From contig NC_088796.1 in NCBI RefSeq assembly GCF_011386835.1, forward strand, positions 68,151,468 to 68,215,467: a DNA stretch of 64,000 nt. The letters run 5' to 3'. The notes below the pieces were generated by a model, which made no database searches, was not told where the DNA came from, and saw only the letters and a list, made by a program, of their open reading frames with translations. Below are positions 21,515 to 31,998 of the stretch, one piece after another. A program made the position numbers and the translations under genes. This DNA comes from Chrysemys picta bellii. Its lineage: Eukaryota > Chordata > Testudines > Emydidae. Each line of letters opens with the position of its first letter. Positions within the stretch are counted from its first letter, which is position 1.

Positions 21515-21819
21515 ATTATAACATGTTACTCTGTGACAGTGCATTGTGTATAATGTATGTGATTTATTTTAAGGGGGGGGCGCAAGGTGGAAGTTTCGCC
21601 TAGGGTGCAAAATATCCTTGCGCTGGCCCTGTGTGTGGCCAAAGCCCTGCACCATAAACGGAGTTAGGCACTAACTTTGGACTAGAGGGAGGGGCCTAAC
21701 TCTACTCCGGATTCATAGCCATGAACCCACACCTGAAATTAAGTGTCTAAACCAGGTCAGCCCTTTTCTCAAGGAAAAACAGAGTAAAAGAAGATGGAAC
21801 TGCCCCTTAAGCCCAATAA

Positions 21820-22200
21820 TTAGAACACTCTGTAGAGAGCCTGGATTCAAAGGCCCATCTTGCCTGATTCGGAGCAGGGATTTGAACCCAAGTCTCCCAC
21901 CTCCCATATGAGGACCCCAACCAGTAGACTATACTCAGTCTCCTCTTGCTTGTTGAGTGATTGTAAGTATTTCATAATGTCAAAGTGGGACAGTTTCAAC
22001 AGGAGGGATTCCCACCCCCAGAATACCCTCCTATAGCCCAGTATTTAAAGCCATGACATATCAGGTGGGACACCCAGGTTCAAGTCTCTGCTCTGAATCA
22101 CACAGAGTGGTGATTTGAACTTGGGTCTCCTGTATCCTGGGTGAGTGCTCTAACCATTGGGCACTTGCCCCAGCTATGTTTTGTGAAGGTTAGGCAATGT
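21820..22200. repeat. tRNA-like inverted repeat units within the old element
   Basis: B-box-like strings occur in both orientations: plus GGTTCAAGTCT near 22,077, and on the minus strand GGGTTCAAATCCC near 21,885 and CAAGTTCAAATCACC near 22,115. Surrounding text (GTGAGTGCTCTAACCATTGG) is the usual companion of this turtle repeat. These are not functional tRNA genes because no cloverleaf with intact acceptor stem is seen. Confidence 0.5.
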
Positions 22201-22476
22201 CTGAGCAGCCCTAACAGATTGGGCCCAATAAGTGAACTTCAAGCTTGTGAATCCCCCTGGGGCTTAGGCATGAGTTAGGTGCTGAGCAGTGGCATCAGGA
22301 CTTATACATCTGTGTGCATATCCACCAGCAGAAATTTAGGGGACTTCATGCACCTACAGGATAAGGTGGCCGCTAAGTGGTTGTTTGTTTTGTGAATACC
22401 AGCGATACCTAAAAGTTGGCCTTGGATGCCTGAAATGGCAGCTAGGTGTTAAAGACCCGTTTGTGAATCCAGCCCC

Positions 22477-24599
22477 AAGTGACTCAGTTATGCTGATGTC
22501 CTTGATAGAAAAAGAGGAAGAGAAACTAATAGCTATCAACTTATGAAAGCACAAATAAGAAAAATAACACATGGCACGATAGCACTTTGCTCTCTATTTA
22601 CTTTTACCTTACTGAAAAGGAGGATAAAACTCCAGAAAATACCCAAATAATTTATTTTAACCAACAATAAACAACAGAAGGAGCAGTTATCACCGGGAGC
22701 TCTTCTGCCAGCAGCTTTTGAAAAGGAACTGACAGTTGAAACACTATAGGGCTGTGAGCTCAGAGAGCAGGGTGTATATACAATCTGTTATGTGGGTGAA
22801 GATGGGGGCACAAACTCAAAATCTTTAGTTTTGGGAGCTGTCAATGCATGTTCTTGAAGCTTAAGACCCAAAAGTGTGAATCTGTAACAACTTGCATTTT
22901 TGCTGAAGTTTGCAGTACTGTACTTGTTATGTGAGTAAACAGAGAACTTCTGTCTCAAGGGCTGTCAGTACAGCACTTTTCACAAGCACTAAAATTCACT
23001 AGAGCAGTTTAAAAAAAAGATTAAAACCCTATCCTAAGGGTAAGTGGATATGATAAAAGTGCTTAGATTGTTAAGGGATGTTGCAGGAACCTTGATAAAT
23101 ATTTAGGCAACTGGGAGGTTTTGCCTCTTTACTAAGGGGAAAGAGGATAATTTGTTAGCTGTGTCATTTCCTACTTTTGGTGGTGAAATTTACCCTTGCT
23201 GTTTTGTAACATAATTTTAGGAAGTACTGGATTCTGGTACAATGCCAGAAACAATGTTGTATTGATAATAAAACTTCAGTTTCTGGGTATCACATTTCAA
23301 GGGTAACTCAGTTAAGAAGAATATTGCATTTGGGTGGCAGAGCAGTAAAAGGCATGGGGAGGCCATGGTACATGTGGAGAAGGTATTTATTTACATATAT
23401 GTTTCTCTAAACATGGTTCAGGGAGTTTAGTACACCAGAAATGTGTAGATAATATATTTTCTGATGTATTTAAATACATCACTTTAAATTATATCCTTCC
23501 AGTGAAAGATCTGTAAAGCCCACGTTATTTTGGTTACCATAAACCAGTACAGAAAGAGCATATATAAATTAATAACATACATCATCTGAATTTCATGACA
23601 TGACAACAATTTCACTGTCATTTTTTCTGGAGTGGGAAATAAGGTATCAACTCACATACTACGTCACTACAAAAAGAGGATTACATATAGAGAGATTACT
23701 GCTATCCATATACCACAAACATATCTAACACAAGCAATTTATATTAGAATTAAAACTGCTATTGGGAGAGTAAATATTTGGATAGTATATGACTTCCAAA
23801 TAGGTCACTTCTGAAACTATTGGTGCACAATAGGGAGAGGAAATCCGTGAAGTATGAGAGTTTAATTGTATTGCTGAGCTTGCAAAGGCTATTGCAACAA
23901 TAGAGAGCAGTGTCAGCTCTTCTCTCTAAGGCTGCTGCAATAATCCACTACTGGGAACTGCTGTTCTGAGCATGGGATCCAGACATATGGTTGAATCTCA
24001 TAAAGACAACAATCCATAAGGTCAACAGACATAAGGCTGAAAGGCCAAGAAGTCAACATGTTGAGAAGTTACTAAGCCAGAAAGCTGAAAGAAGAGCAAG
24101 TATCCTTTGTTTCTGAGTCTGGGCTTTTGAGAAGGGCCTAGAAACCTATTGCCTAGCAACAGGACATTAACTCGCTCTTCTCTAACCAACTGAATACTTC
24201 TCCTCCCGTCACCTTTCTGGTTAATTGACTTTGGGGGATTTCTGGACTCTTGGCTTCATGGGACTCAAGTACGTGATCAAAAAACATCTCAGCTCACAAT
24301 TATTGAGGTTACTCTAATAAAATAAGGAAGAGTGTAATGTTAAATGATAATTTAAAAAGAGGCTTTTCATCCACTGTGTCATTTCTCAATATGTTTCTTT
24401 AAATTAGAGATGTGATAGGCTGCTAAACAATAACTTGAACTTAATTTACACATTTCTAATTAATACAGAATCCATCCACTGTCAGTAGGCATGTGGATAA
24501 CTTCAAAATTTACTTGGCTTTTATTAACTGTTTGTTTTCCTGGCTTCATTTTGGAATGAATACCAATAGATATTCCATCACGTAACAACAAGAGAAGCA
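22477..24599. other. No gene recognised
   Basis: About 2.1 kb of AT-rich DNA. No repeat family or coding domain was recognised. The frame at 23,632-23,814 is AT-driven and short. Confidence 0.55.
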
Positions 24600-25260
24600 C
24601 CTGGGAATATAATGCCATCACCTTACTCATCACCACAACTCCTTGTGATTCCACTATCCATAACCTTGACATCATTCTTGATCCTGAACTCTCCTCCTCC
24701 TTCCACTGCCATCTCCTGGGTCTGCAAATCTCCCTGTCACCTCTGCAGCTGTTCAATTACCTGGAGTCTTGCTCTGCTGAAATCCTCATCTCTACATTTC
24801 TTTCTTCTCCCCTTAACTCACATCTCTATCATCTTCCCATCTCCTTGCCCTCTATGTGCAGAATGTTGCCCCCCACCTTACTACTTAGACAAAGAAGTGG
24901 AAACATATCACCCCTATCCTGAGATTCAGCCACTTCATTCCACATTCATCTCAGGATCCAGTTCAAAACCGTCTCTTTTTTTAAAAAAATCTATATGGAT
25001 TTACTGCAGCTTACCTTTTGGACTGTGTTCCTCCTTCTTTCCCTCCACCCTCCCACTACTTTTTTAGCTTCTTCCTCTTATATTATATTCCTACAATCTC
25101 CAAGCTGTTGGTGCCGGATATTTTTTCTTTGCATTTCCTGCCATCTGTATTTCCCTGACTTTTAAACTCCCCATCTCCTTTCAAATCTCATCTTAAGACT
25201 TATCTTTTCTCCCTTGCCTATGCTCCTACTTGCTCTCTTCTTCTACTATTGGCTTTGTGA
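24600..25260 (+). mobile_element. Degenerate L2-like LINE ORF2 remnant
   Basis: In shifting plus-strand frames the text gives RIQFKTVSF-like codons near 24,955 and SFKSHLKTYLFSLAYA-like codons near 25,175-25,220. These match the C-terminal signature of L2 LINE ORF2 (IQFKTLL ... FKSLLKTHLF). C-rich, without G-rich codons on the sense strand, and full of frameshifts. An ancient dead copy; limits approximate. Confidence 0.5.
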
Positions 25261-27097
25261 TGGAATGCTTTGATTTATTCACCATACAATGTCTTTATAT
25301 CCTTGTTTCTGAAATATATATCATATTATGTTCACTATCTTGTATTACTTTGTTCTGTAAGAAACCCCTTCTTCATCCAAAGCCTAGGGGGTGGAGGGAA
25401 ACAAAAGCATGTTAAACACAGGAAAACTGGGTGGAGTGGCTAAGCAGAAATAGCTATAAGTTGGCTATGCAGTATGCTCCTACTCATTACATTAGTCATT
25501 AGCAGCCCCTACATGCCACTCAGGCATCTCAAAAGGATATCTGGTCTGGCTGCTGGGAGCAAGGGTCAGGTAACAGCTGCTGTGCACCACATGGACTTGT
25601 CTCCAATAGGCATATATTACACAATATAAATTTCTGCTACTTGGAACAGTAGTAATCCCCCTCTGCAAAATGTGCTGCCAGTGCTGGAGGCAGGAGTTAA
25701 GCAGAATCAGGAAGGCTGCACATAGCTGTTCTGAAGTCCAAGTGGTTTGTCCCTGATTTTCTCCATGAATACTCAGTCTCCAGGCATCCCTTTGGCCACA
25801 CATCCCCACCAATACTGTGTCCAGTTGGGGTGCTTACAACATTTTTTCCGGTACATGAGTCTGTACCAATCCTTTTAGAGTAAGTCCTTTTCTATGCATC
25901 TTTATGCAGGAAGGGAAGGCACTAAGTTTTGGTACACTGTTTGTATGGGTAGGCTATATAAAATAGATTAGTATTATGAGCTATGTATGTTCCCTTTATA
26001 TTTTGGCATTGTTTCGTGTTACAATGTAGTAGCCCACTGTTAGATGCTGTGCTCAAATTTCAGTGAAAGCACACCATTGTGAATCCATGCTCATGTACAG
26101 TATTACTCATTTAATCTGCTGCCAGGCCATCCACAGCCAATTTCTCAGTTCCCGATATGTAAAAAGATCTTTTCTGATGTCTGTATTCCTTTCTTCATGG
26201 AAATATTCTTTTACTGATATAGTTACAGATTAAGTATATCTGGATGATAATGCCTTATTCAAGAAAAAAGACATAGGGCCCAAGTTAATAGGCTATCCAT
26301 CGTCTCAACTTCACATATAGATAGCGAATGATGGCTATTGCTGTTGGCATCAGTTCTGGTGTATGGATCATTGTATCTGTTAATGTTGTAATATTTTTAA
26401 TGACACTTGTTTCATGAATTTGTGCTCAGTTTGTTTCATGATTTGCTTGCTTTGCACAGGTCAGCAAAAGAGAAGTAAGTAATGAAGGAGAATATTGACA
26501 TTATGTGCAAGTTGTTTCTGAGAATGTGCATCCAGTATTCAGGACCTGCATCAAATGGAAAGTGTCACTTACATATTTGACACCACACTGTTATGCAGGA
26601 AATTATCAATAAGAAACTATAAGGAGTGTATGAAGCACTATTGTATGTCTTAGAAATAATCAAATTTATTTAGGACAAATAAAAAGAGATGCAACCTTTT
26701 GTCCAACCACTAATCCAAACAGAACCTAAACCATTTTTTAAAAGTGACTTACAAAGGAAATTATCAAAACTTCACAAGATATACAGAAATTACAGTTCAG
26801 GCTGTGAGTACATTTCTATTTAAAGCCCAAATTTGACTGCTAAATTGGCTGTAAAAATAAACCATTTTTTTCCCGCCAAAGGAGAAATACTTTGAAAAGT
26901 TTGAATTTAATTTAATCAGGCAAAGCAATTGGAAGATATGAAAACTTAAAATATGAGGCTGTTCGCTTTTCCGTAACTTCTCTTATCAACCCATTTCTCA
27001 GCAGGGCCTCGCCACTAAATTTATTTTATTTCATTGTTCTCAGTGAAGACTGGCTGGGGACGAGACTGCTTTGAGATAGAGAAACCCACAAAGATAA
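25261..27097. other. No gene recognised
   Basis: AT-rich sequence with no recognised repeat. The minus-strand frame at 25,492-25,812 has no recognisable motif. An L2 3' UTR may continue for a short distance past 25,260. Confidence 0.5.
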
Positions 27098-27272
27098 GCA
27101 TAAGAATGGCCAAATTTGATCACACCATTGGTCCATCTAGCCTAGTATCCTGTCTTCCAACAGTGGCCAATACCAGGTGCTTCAGAGCGACTGAACAGAA
27201 CAGATAATCATCAAGTGATCCATCCCGTGTCACCCATTCCCAGCTTCTTGTAAACAAAGAGGAAGGACACCC
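27098..27272 (-). mobile_element. CR1 LINE 3' UTR fragment
   Basis: ATAAGAATGGCCAAATTTGA, GGTCCATCTAGCCTAGTATC, CTGTCTTCCAACAGTGGCCA and ATCATCAAGTGATCCATCCC are the reverse complement of the CR1 3' UTR. Only about 175 bp are kept. Confidence 0.9.
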
Positions 27273-27482
27273 GCCCCAAAAAAATGACAGGTGAACAAGT
27301 CCAATGACCAGATAATTTTGATAATGTGACAGCTTCCAGAGACCCAGCTAATTTCCCAGAAAGCAGGGAGTGAACTCTTGCTTAGACCTCAAACAGGTGT
27401 ACAGGCTGGGACCTGTACACCCAAGCAACCCCCATTCAGTCTCTCGGGGAATAAAGGAAAATAACACTTGATAATTAGGAGG

Positions 27483-27932
27483 CAGGGGCATGCACAGGAA
27501 TTTAAATTTGGCTGCTTTTGGAGGGGCATCTTAAACACACACAAATAAAAGGTTCGTGTGACACTCCCCCTCCCTGATTTCTCAGAACACCACTGGCAGG
27601 GACACCCAGGAGCAAGGAGGCAGCCGGGGAAGGGAGGGAGCAGCAGGGAGGCCCTATAGCTGCTGCTTCTCCTTCCCTGATGCTGGAGTCCTAGTGCTGC
27701 TGCCTTCTTTGCAGACTGCCCACTGAGATGAGTCAGGGGATGGAGGCAGAGGTAATGGGTGGGACTCCAGCAGCAGGGAAGGAGAAAAAGGGGCTGTAGA
27801 GGTGGGGAGAGGAGGAGCTCATCTGGCAGGCAGCCAGCCACCCTACTGCTTCTTTCCTCCCCAGGTTGCAGGGACACATGGAGATTTGGGGGAGGAATGC
27901 CCCTTCGTGCCCCCCCCTTGTGCGTGTCCCCA
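27483..27932. mobile_element. hAT non-autonomous element, 450 bp
   Basis: A perfect 8-bp target duplication TTAGGAGG (27,475-27,482 and 27,933-27,940) flanks an element beginning CAGGGGCATGCACAGGAA. The right end, in reverse complement, reads TGGGGACACGCACAAGGG, so the terminal inverted repeat is imperfect and probably lost a base at the tip. The interior is GGGA/CTGC-rich and non-coding. The frame at 27,389-28,030 crosses the boundaries and is not a gene. Confidence 0.88.
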
Positions 27933-27940
27933 TTAGGAGG

Positions 27941-28322
27941 TCTTTGACAAACTTCACACCAAGTTGTCACAGGCCTGGGTTGCCTCCAGGCTGAGAGAGT
28001 TGTTTGGTTATTTTCTTTATGTGAATCCACCTTGGTTTGGCTCTCTTATAATCAATACACTTTAAAATCTTCCAAGAATAAAATAGAAATAAAATTGTCT
28101 AAAATGTGCGTATAATTTTTCTGGACCATTGATTTGCTCCATCAGCTTACAAGTAGTTTTTGAAATGTTAAGTTTGTCAAATGTCCCTAACTACAAATTG
28201 TGCTGTATGTTATATACCTTCTTGTTGCAAACTAAGGTCATAAACATTCAACATACCAACTTTGTACCCACCCATTCTTCCATATTTTCAAAAATAAATG
28301 GGCTTTGAAAGAAACTTTCTCT
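27941..28322. other. No feature recognised
   Basis: About 380 bp of AT-rich sequence between two hAT elements. Confidence 0.6.
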
Positions 28323-28330
28323 GTGGGCAT

Positions 28331-28557
28331 CAGGGCCGGCTCCAGGGTTTTGGCTGCTCCAAGCAGCCAAACAAAACAAAACAAAAAAAAAGCCGCAATC
28401 ACGATCTGAGGCGGCAATTAGGCGGGAGGTCCTTCGCTCCGAGCAGGAGTGAGGGACTGTCTGCCGAATTGCCGCCGAACAGCTGGACGTGCCACCCCTC
28501 TCCGAAGTGACCGCCCCAAGCACCTGCTTGGTAAGCTGGTGCCTGGAGCTGGCCCTG
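28331..28557. mobile_element. hAT MITE, 227 bp, sharing termini with the 5-kb hAT
   Basis: A perfect 8-bp target duplication GTGGGCAT (28,323-28,330 and 28,558-28,565). Termini are CAGGGCCGGCTCCAGG and (reverse complement) CAGGGCCAGCTCCAGG. The first ten bases equal those of the hAT at 16,652 (CAGGGCCGG and CAGGGCCAG at the respective ends). A CAAAA-rich run lies at 28,367-28,390. No coding capacity. A common turtle MITE type. Confidence 0.95.
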
Positions 28558-28565
28558 GTGGGCAT

Positions 28566-29008
28566 GTTCCATAACTATGTGCTGCCAGCTTGCTTGAATC
28601 TTTTCTTGAAGCATCTAGTACTGGCTACTCTCAGACCCAGAATGCACATCTGGATTATATGGGCCACTGGTCTGATTCAGCATGGCACTTCCTATGGTAT
28701 TTCCTACATGAAGCAAAGCTGTGTGCATGAACACAGACTGAGCACGTGACTTTGCTATAAATGCAGTCTATGCTGTGAAATTAAATTTTTGAGTCCAGCA
28801 AGAAGCCAAGTCAGAATGGTTGCTTAAGCCCAGAAGTCATGTAACAATAACAACCATGGCAAAGTAAAATAATATTTTTATTGCTTTTTCACATTTTGGA
28901 ATCCTTTGTTTTCTGTCATCAGGCAAAAGCCCTTTGAGGCCTTCGTTTGAAAGAATCCTACAGAAAAGGGGCTAGACTATTCCATCTGGCACATGGCATG
29001 CACTTACA
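28566..29008. other. No feature recognised
   Basis: Ordinary AT-rich DNA. No repeat or coding motif was recognised in about 440 bp. Confidence 0.55.
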
Positions 29009-29185
29009 GATTCATAGATTCATAGATTCTAGGACTGGAAGGAACCTCGAGAGGTCATCGAGTCCAGTCCCCTGCCCGCATGGCAGGACCAAATACTGTC
29101 TAGACCATCCCTGATAGACATTTATCTAACCTACTCTTAAATATCTCCAGAGATGGAGATTCCACAACCTCCCTAGGCACTTGAT
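29009..29185 (-). mobile_element. CR1 LINE 3' end with short tail repeats
   Basis: Plus-strand text GATTCATAGATTCATAGATT is the mirrored 3'-terminal microsatellite of CR1. It is followed by CTAGGACTGGAAGGAACCTC, GAGGTCATCGAGTCCAGTCC and ATCCCTGATAGACATTTATC, the mirrored 3' UTR. A different subfamily from the copies at 2.0 and 27.1 kb. Confidence 0.85.
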
Positions 29186-29538
29186 AAAAAGGATGCAAGA
29201 TATGACTAATCTTTAGAAGTATATAAATTATTCATGCATACACACAAGATATATTACCATATAATCCTAAGTGAGCAAGGGGAGTACTAATTCAGTGCAC
29301 AGGATGTCAGTGTAACTATGTTAAAAACAATCATTTACATTGAACAAGGACCTTTATTAGAATGAAAAAAAACAACAACCCAATATTGAGTTATTTTGTC
29401 TCTACATCTGTTTCACTGCAGAACCTGCCTAGCATTTTCCTCTTCCCCACTCCTGCCTGGCTTCCTCCTACAGACTGAAAGAAACAGTACAATACTCTTA
29501 CCTATGACTTTCTCATTTCAAGGTGAGCTGTAGATATA

Positions 29539-29569
<31 letters not shown>

Positions 29570-29587
29570 TGTGGTCAGATTCCTTAC
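29186..29587. other. No gene; GA microsatellite
   Basis: AT-rich spacer before the Harbinger element. A (GA)n tract of about 26 bp lies at 29,545-29,570. Confidence 0.65.
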
Positions 29588-29590
29588 TTA

Positions 29591-29780
29591 GGGTATGTCT
29601 ACACTACAAGAGTAGTTCGATTTTACTTAAATCGAATTTTTGGAATCGATATTGCAAAGTCGAACGTGTGTGTCCACACTAAGGACAGTAATTCGACTTT
29701 GTGAGTCCACAGTAACGGGGAAAGCGTCGACATTGGAAGCGGTGCACTGTGGGTGCACTGTGGGCAGCTATCCCACAGTT
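29591..29780 (+). promoter_or_regulatory. Left subterminal region of the Harbinger: TTCGA/TCGAA motif cluster
   Basis: Within about 120 bp of the tip occur GTTCGATTTT, AAATCGAATT, AATCGATATT, AAGTCGAACG and AATTCGACTT. At 29,740-29,780 GGTGCACTGTGGG and the inverted ACTGTGGG/CCCACAGT pair follow. The same motifs recur at the right end (34,200-34,441). Repeated subterminal motifs are the usual binding sites for Harbinger Myb-like proteins; that these are the sites is inferred. Confidence 0.55.
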
Positions 29781-29980
29781 CCCGCAGCCACCGCTGCCCA
29801 TTGGAATTCTGGGTGGAGCCGCAAATGCCTTCTGGGTAAAAAAAATGTGTCCAGGGTGCTTTTGGGTAACTGTCGTCATCCGTCCATCACTCCCGCCCTC
29901 CCTCCCTGAAAGCGCCGGCGGGAAATCAGTTCGTGCACTTTTCTAGTCAGTGACAGCGCGGACGCCACAGCACTGCAAGC

Positions 29981-31258
29981 ATGGAGCACGCTGCGACCAT
30001 CGCTGCAGTTGTGGCCGCTCTCAACGCCTTGCAGCTTATCATCCACCTTTCCCTGAGGCAGATGCAGGAAAGTTAGGCGAGGAGGCTACGGCACCGTGGT
30101 GAGGGCCTGAAGTCTGAGAGTAGCACAGACCTCTCAGAAAGCACGGGACCCAGCGCCGTCACGGTGGCAATGGGTCATGTTGATGCCGTGGAACGGCGAT
30201 TCTGGGCACGGGAAACAAGCACTGAGTGGTGGGACCGCATAGTGCTGCAGGTCTGGGATGAATCCCAGTGGCTGCGAAACTTTCGCATGCGGAAGGGAAC
30301 TTTCCTGGAACTTTGTGAGTTGCTGTCCCCTGCCCTGAAGCACAATGACACCCGGATGCGAGCAGCCCTGACTGTCCAGAAGTGAGTGGCCATAGCCCTC
30401 TGGAAGCTTGCAATGCCAGACAGCTACCGGTCAGTTGCGAACCAGTTTGGCGTGGGCAAATCTACCGTGGGGGTTGTTGTGATGCAAGTAGCCAAGGCAA
30501 TCGTTGATGTACTGCTGTCAAAGGTAGTGACCCTGGGAAACGTGGAGGCGATCATAGATGGCTTCGCAGCGATGGGATTCCCAAACTGCGGTGGGGCCAT
30601 AGATGGAACTCACATCCCTATCCTGGCACCGGACCACCAGGCCAGCCAGTACATTAACAGAAAGGGCTACTTTTCCATGGTGCTGCAAGAACTGGTGGAC
30701 CACAGGGGACGTTTTACCAACATCTACGTCAGATGGCCGGGCAAGGTTCATGACGCTCGTGTTTTCAGGAACTCTGGTCTGTTTAGACGGCTGCAGCAAG
30801 GTATTTACTTCCCGGACCACAAAATATCTGTTGGGGATGTGGAGATGCCTATAGTCATCCTCGGGGACCCAGCCTACCCGCTAATGCCCTGGCTCATGAA
30901 GCCCTATACTGGCGCCCTGGACAGTGAAAAAGAACCCTTCAACTACCGGCTGAGCAAGTGCAGAATGGTGGTGGAGTGTGCTTTTGGCCGTCTCAAGGGG
31001 AGATGGAGAAGCTTACTGACTCGCTGTGATCTCAGCGAAACCAATATCCCCATTGTTATAGCAGCTTGCTGTGTGCTCCACAATCTCTGTGAGAGCAAGG
31101 GGGAGACCTTTATGGCGGGGTGGGAGGTTGAGGCAAATAGCCTGGCTTCTGATTACGCACAGCCAGACAGCCGGGCGATTAGAAGAGACCAGCGGGACGC
31201 GCTGTGCATCCGGGAGGCTTTGAAAGCTAGGTTCCTGAGTGAGCAGGGTAACCTGTGA
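29981..31258 (+). pseudogene. Harbinger transposase (HARBI1-like, DDE_Tnp_4) with two in-frame stops
   Basis: A single frame of 426 codons runs from the ATG at 29,981 to the stop at 31,256-31,258, interrupted by TAG at 30,074-30,076 and TGA at 30,383-30,385; the second could come from CGA by CpG decay (context VQK*VAIALWKLA). The DDE endonuclease domain is otherwise complete: FGVGKSTV helix-turn-helix, GAIDGTHIPI (first Asp about residue 208), WPGKVHDARVF, GDPAYPLMPW (Asp about 296) and VECAFGRLKGRW (Glu about 332). It ends KARFLSEQGNL. In active elements this enzyme cuts the terminal repeats together with the Myb-like partner encoded on the other strand. Apart from the two stops no frameshift is visible, so loss of function looks recent, unless readthrough or an internal start after 30,385 gives a shorter product. 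Confidence 0.93.
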
Positions 31259-31372
31259 CTTTTAAGTTTGTGTACAGAGAAGCTGAACCTGCCCCCGTTT
31301 CTTTACCCAGTTAATGTTGACTATCCTCTCCAGTTACATACCCCCTTCACCCCCTTCCAACACACGTTTCGA

Positions 31373-31378
31373 AATAAA
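31373..31378 (+). terminator. Poly(A) signal of the transposase transcript
   Basis: AATAAA lies 115 bp after the transposase stop and is followed by a T-rich stretch (TTCTACTTTGTTAATG). Confidence 0.6.
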
Positions 31379-31513
31379 ATCAGTTCTACTTTGTTAATGA
31401 ACACCGTTTTCTTTATTACTGTTTTCGTGGGAATTTTTTTAAACTGGGACGCAGACTGTGGTGGGGAGCGGGTGTAGTGTAGTGACGCAAATGCAGCTTC
31501 TAAACTCAAGGAT

Positions 31514-31712
31514 TGACAGGCTCCGCTGTGGTGGGCTGGTTGTTTCAACGGAGCCTGTCACCCCTCCTGATCGGGACTGTGTGTATGGGGGGGCTATGTG
31601 ACTTTGTGGCAGGGGGAGGACGGTTACAGATCTCCTGCTGCGTGGCTCTGTGATCCTGCATAAGGACTGCCGCTTAAGATCTGTAACTGCCCTCCCCCGC
31701 CACAAAGTCACA
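31514..31712. repeat. Two hairpins between the convergent Harbinger genes
   Basis: The first has perfect 12-bp arms TGACAGGCTCCG (31,514-31,525) and CGGAGCCTGTCA (31,549-31,560). The second has 36-bp imperfect arms at 31,597-31,632 (TGTGACTTTGTGGCAGGGGG) and 31,677-31,712 (mirror CCCCCGCCACAAAGTCACA). They lie between the plus-strand transposase poly(A) signal and the minus-strand Myb poly(A) signal. Confidence 0.75.
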
Positions 31713-31921
31713 GAACAACCCACCCCCCACCACATAACATGAAAACCATCTCACAGACTGACCAGGGTAACTAGTCACTGCACTGTGTATGTGCCCTGCT
31801 GCTGTACCTGCCCCCGCCTATGTACCCTGCCAAAGGTGACTGTCCTGTCCAATTACCAACCCCCTTTCCCCTCCTCCTCCAAAAGAACATGATGGAAACA
31901 GTAATTAACAGAAACGAATTT

Positions 31922-31927
31922 TTTATT
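31922..31927 (-). terminator. Poly(A) signal of the Myb-like transcript
   Basis: AATAAA on the minus strand (plus TTTATT), about 70 bp beyond the stop codon at 31,999. Confidence 0.6.
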
Positions 31928-31998
31928 ATCAACTACACATGGAACTGGGAGGTGAAACTTGGACGGGGGCTTGTGTCAGGCGGGAAGGAAAGAACTTG

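Larger units (their letters stand above)
16652..21631 (+). mobile_element. hAT transposon, 4,980 bp, formerly autonomous
   Basis: A perfect 8-bp target duplication TGTGTGGC (16,644-16,651 and 21,632-21,639) brackets the element. Termini are CAGGGCCGGTGCTACC and (reverse complement of the right end) CAGGGCCAGCGCAAGG; subterminal CCTAGG-type motifs occur at both ends (GTTACCTAGGGC, CGCCTAGGGTGC). The element holds a GC-rich 5' region with a splice donor, an intron, a long transposase frame and an antisense 756-bp solo LTR. The transposase is broken in several places, so it is immobile now. Confidence 0.95.
16431..22476. mobile_element. Old inverted-repeat DNA element, split by the 5-kb hAT
   Basis: The left end GGGCTAGATTCACAA and the right end (reverse complement GGGGCTGGATTCACAAA) form imperfect terminal inverted repeats, with further matching blocks (CCACCTAGTGGAATTCACAA against the mirrored GTATTCACAA). 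The left part is 16,431-16,651 and the right part 21,632-22,476; the hAT lies between. The interior has tRNA-like inverted units and TTAGGTGCCTA motifs, as in a related copy at 40,795-42,015. No target duplication could be fixed. Confidence 0.55.

Noticed and set aside
21870..22140. Possible functional tRNA genes
   Set aside because: B-box-like strings are present but no cloverleaf, A-box spacing or acceptor stem was found; the units are inverted parts of a repeat.
24612..25067. 151-codon plus frame
   Set aside because: It overlaps the degenerate L2-like remnant. The L2-type motifs occur in changing frames, so this frame is a by-product.
27389..28030. 213-codon minus-strand frame
   Set aside because: It spans both boundaries of the hAT element at 27,483-27,932, so it is not a conserved gene. 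No domain is seen.
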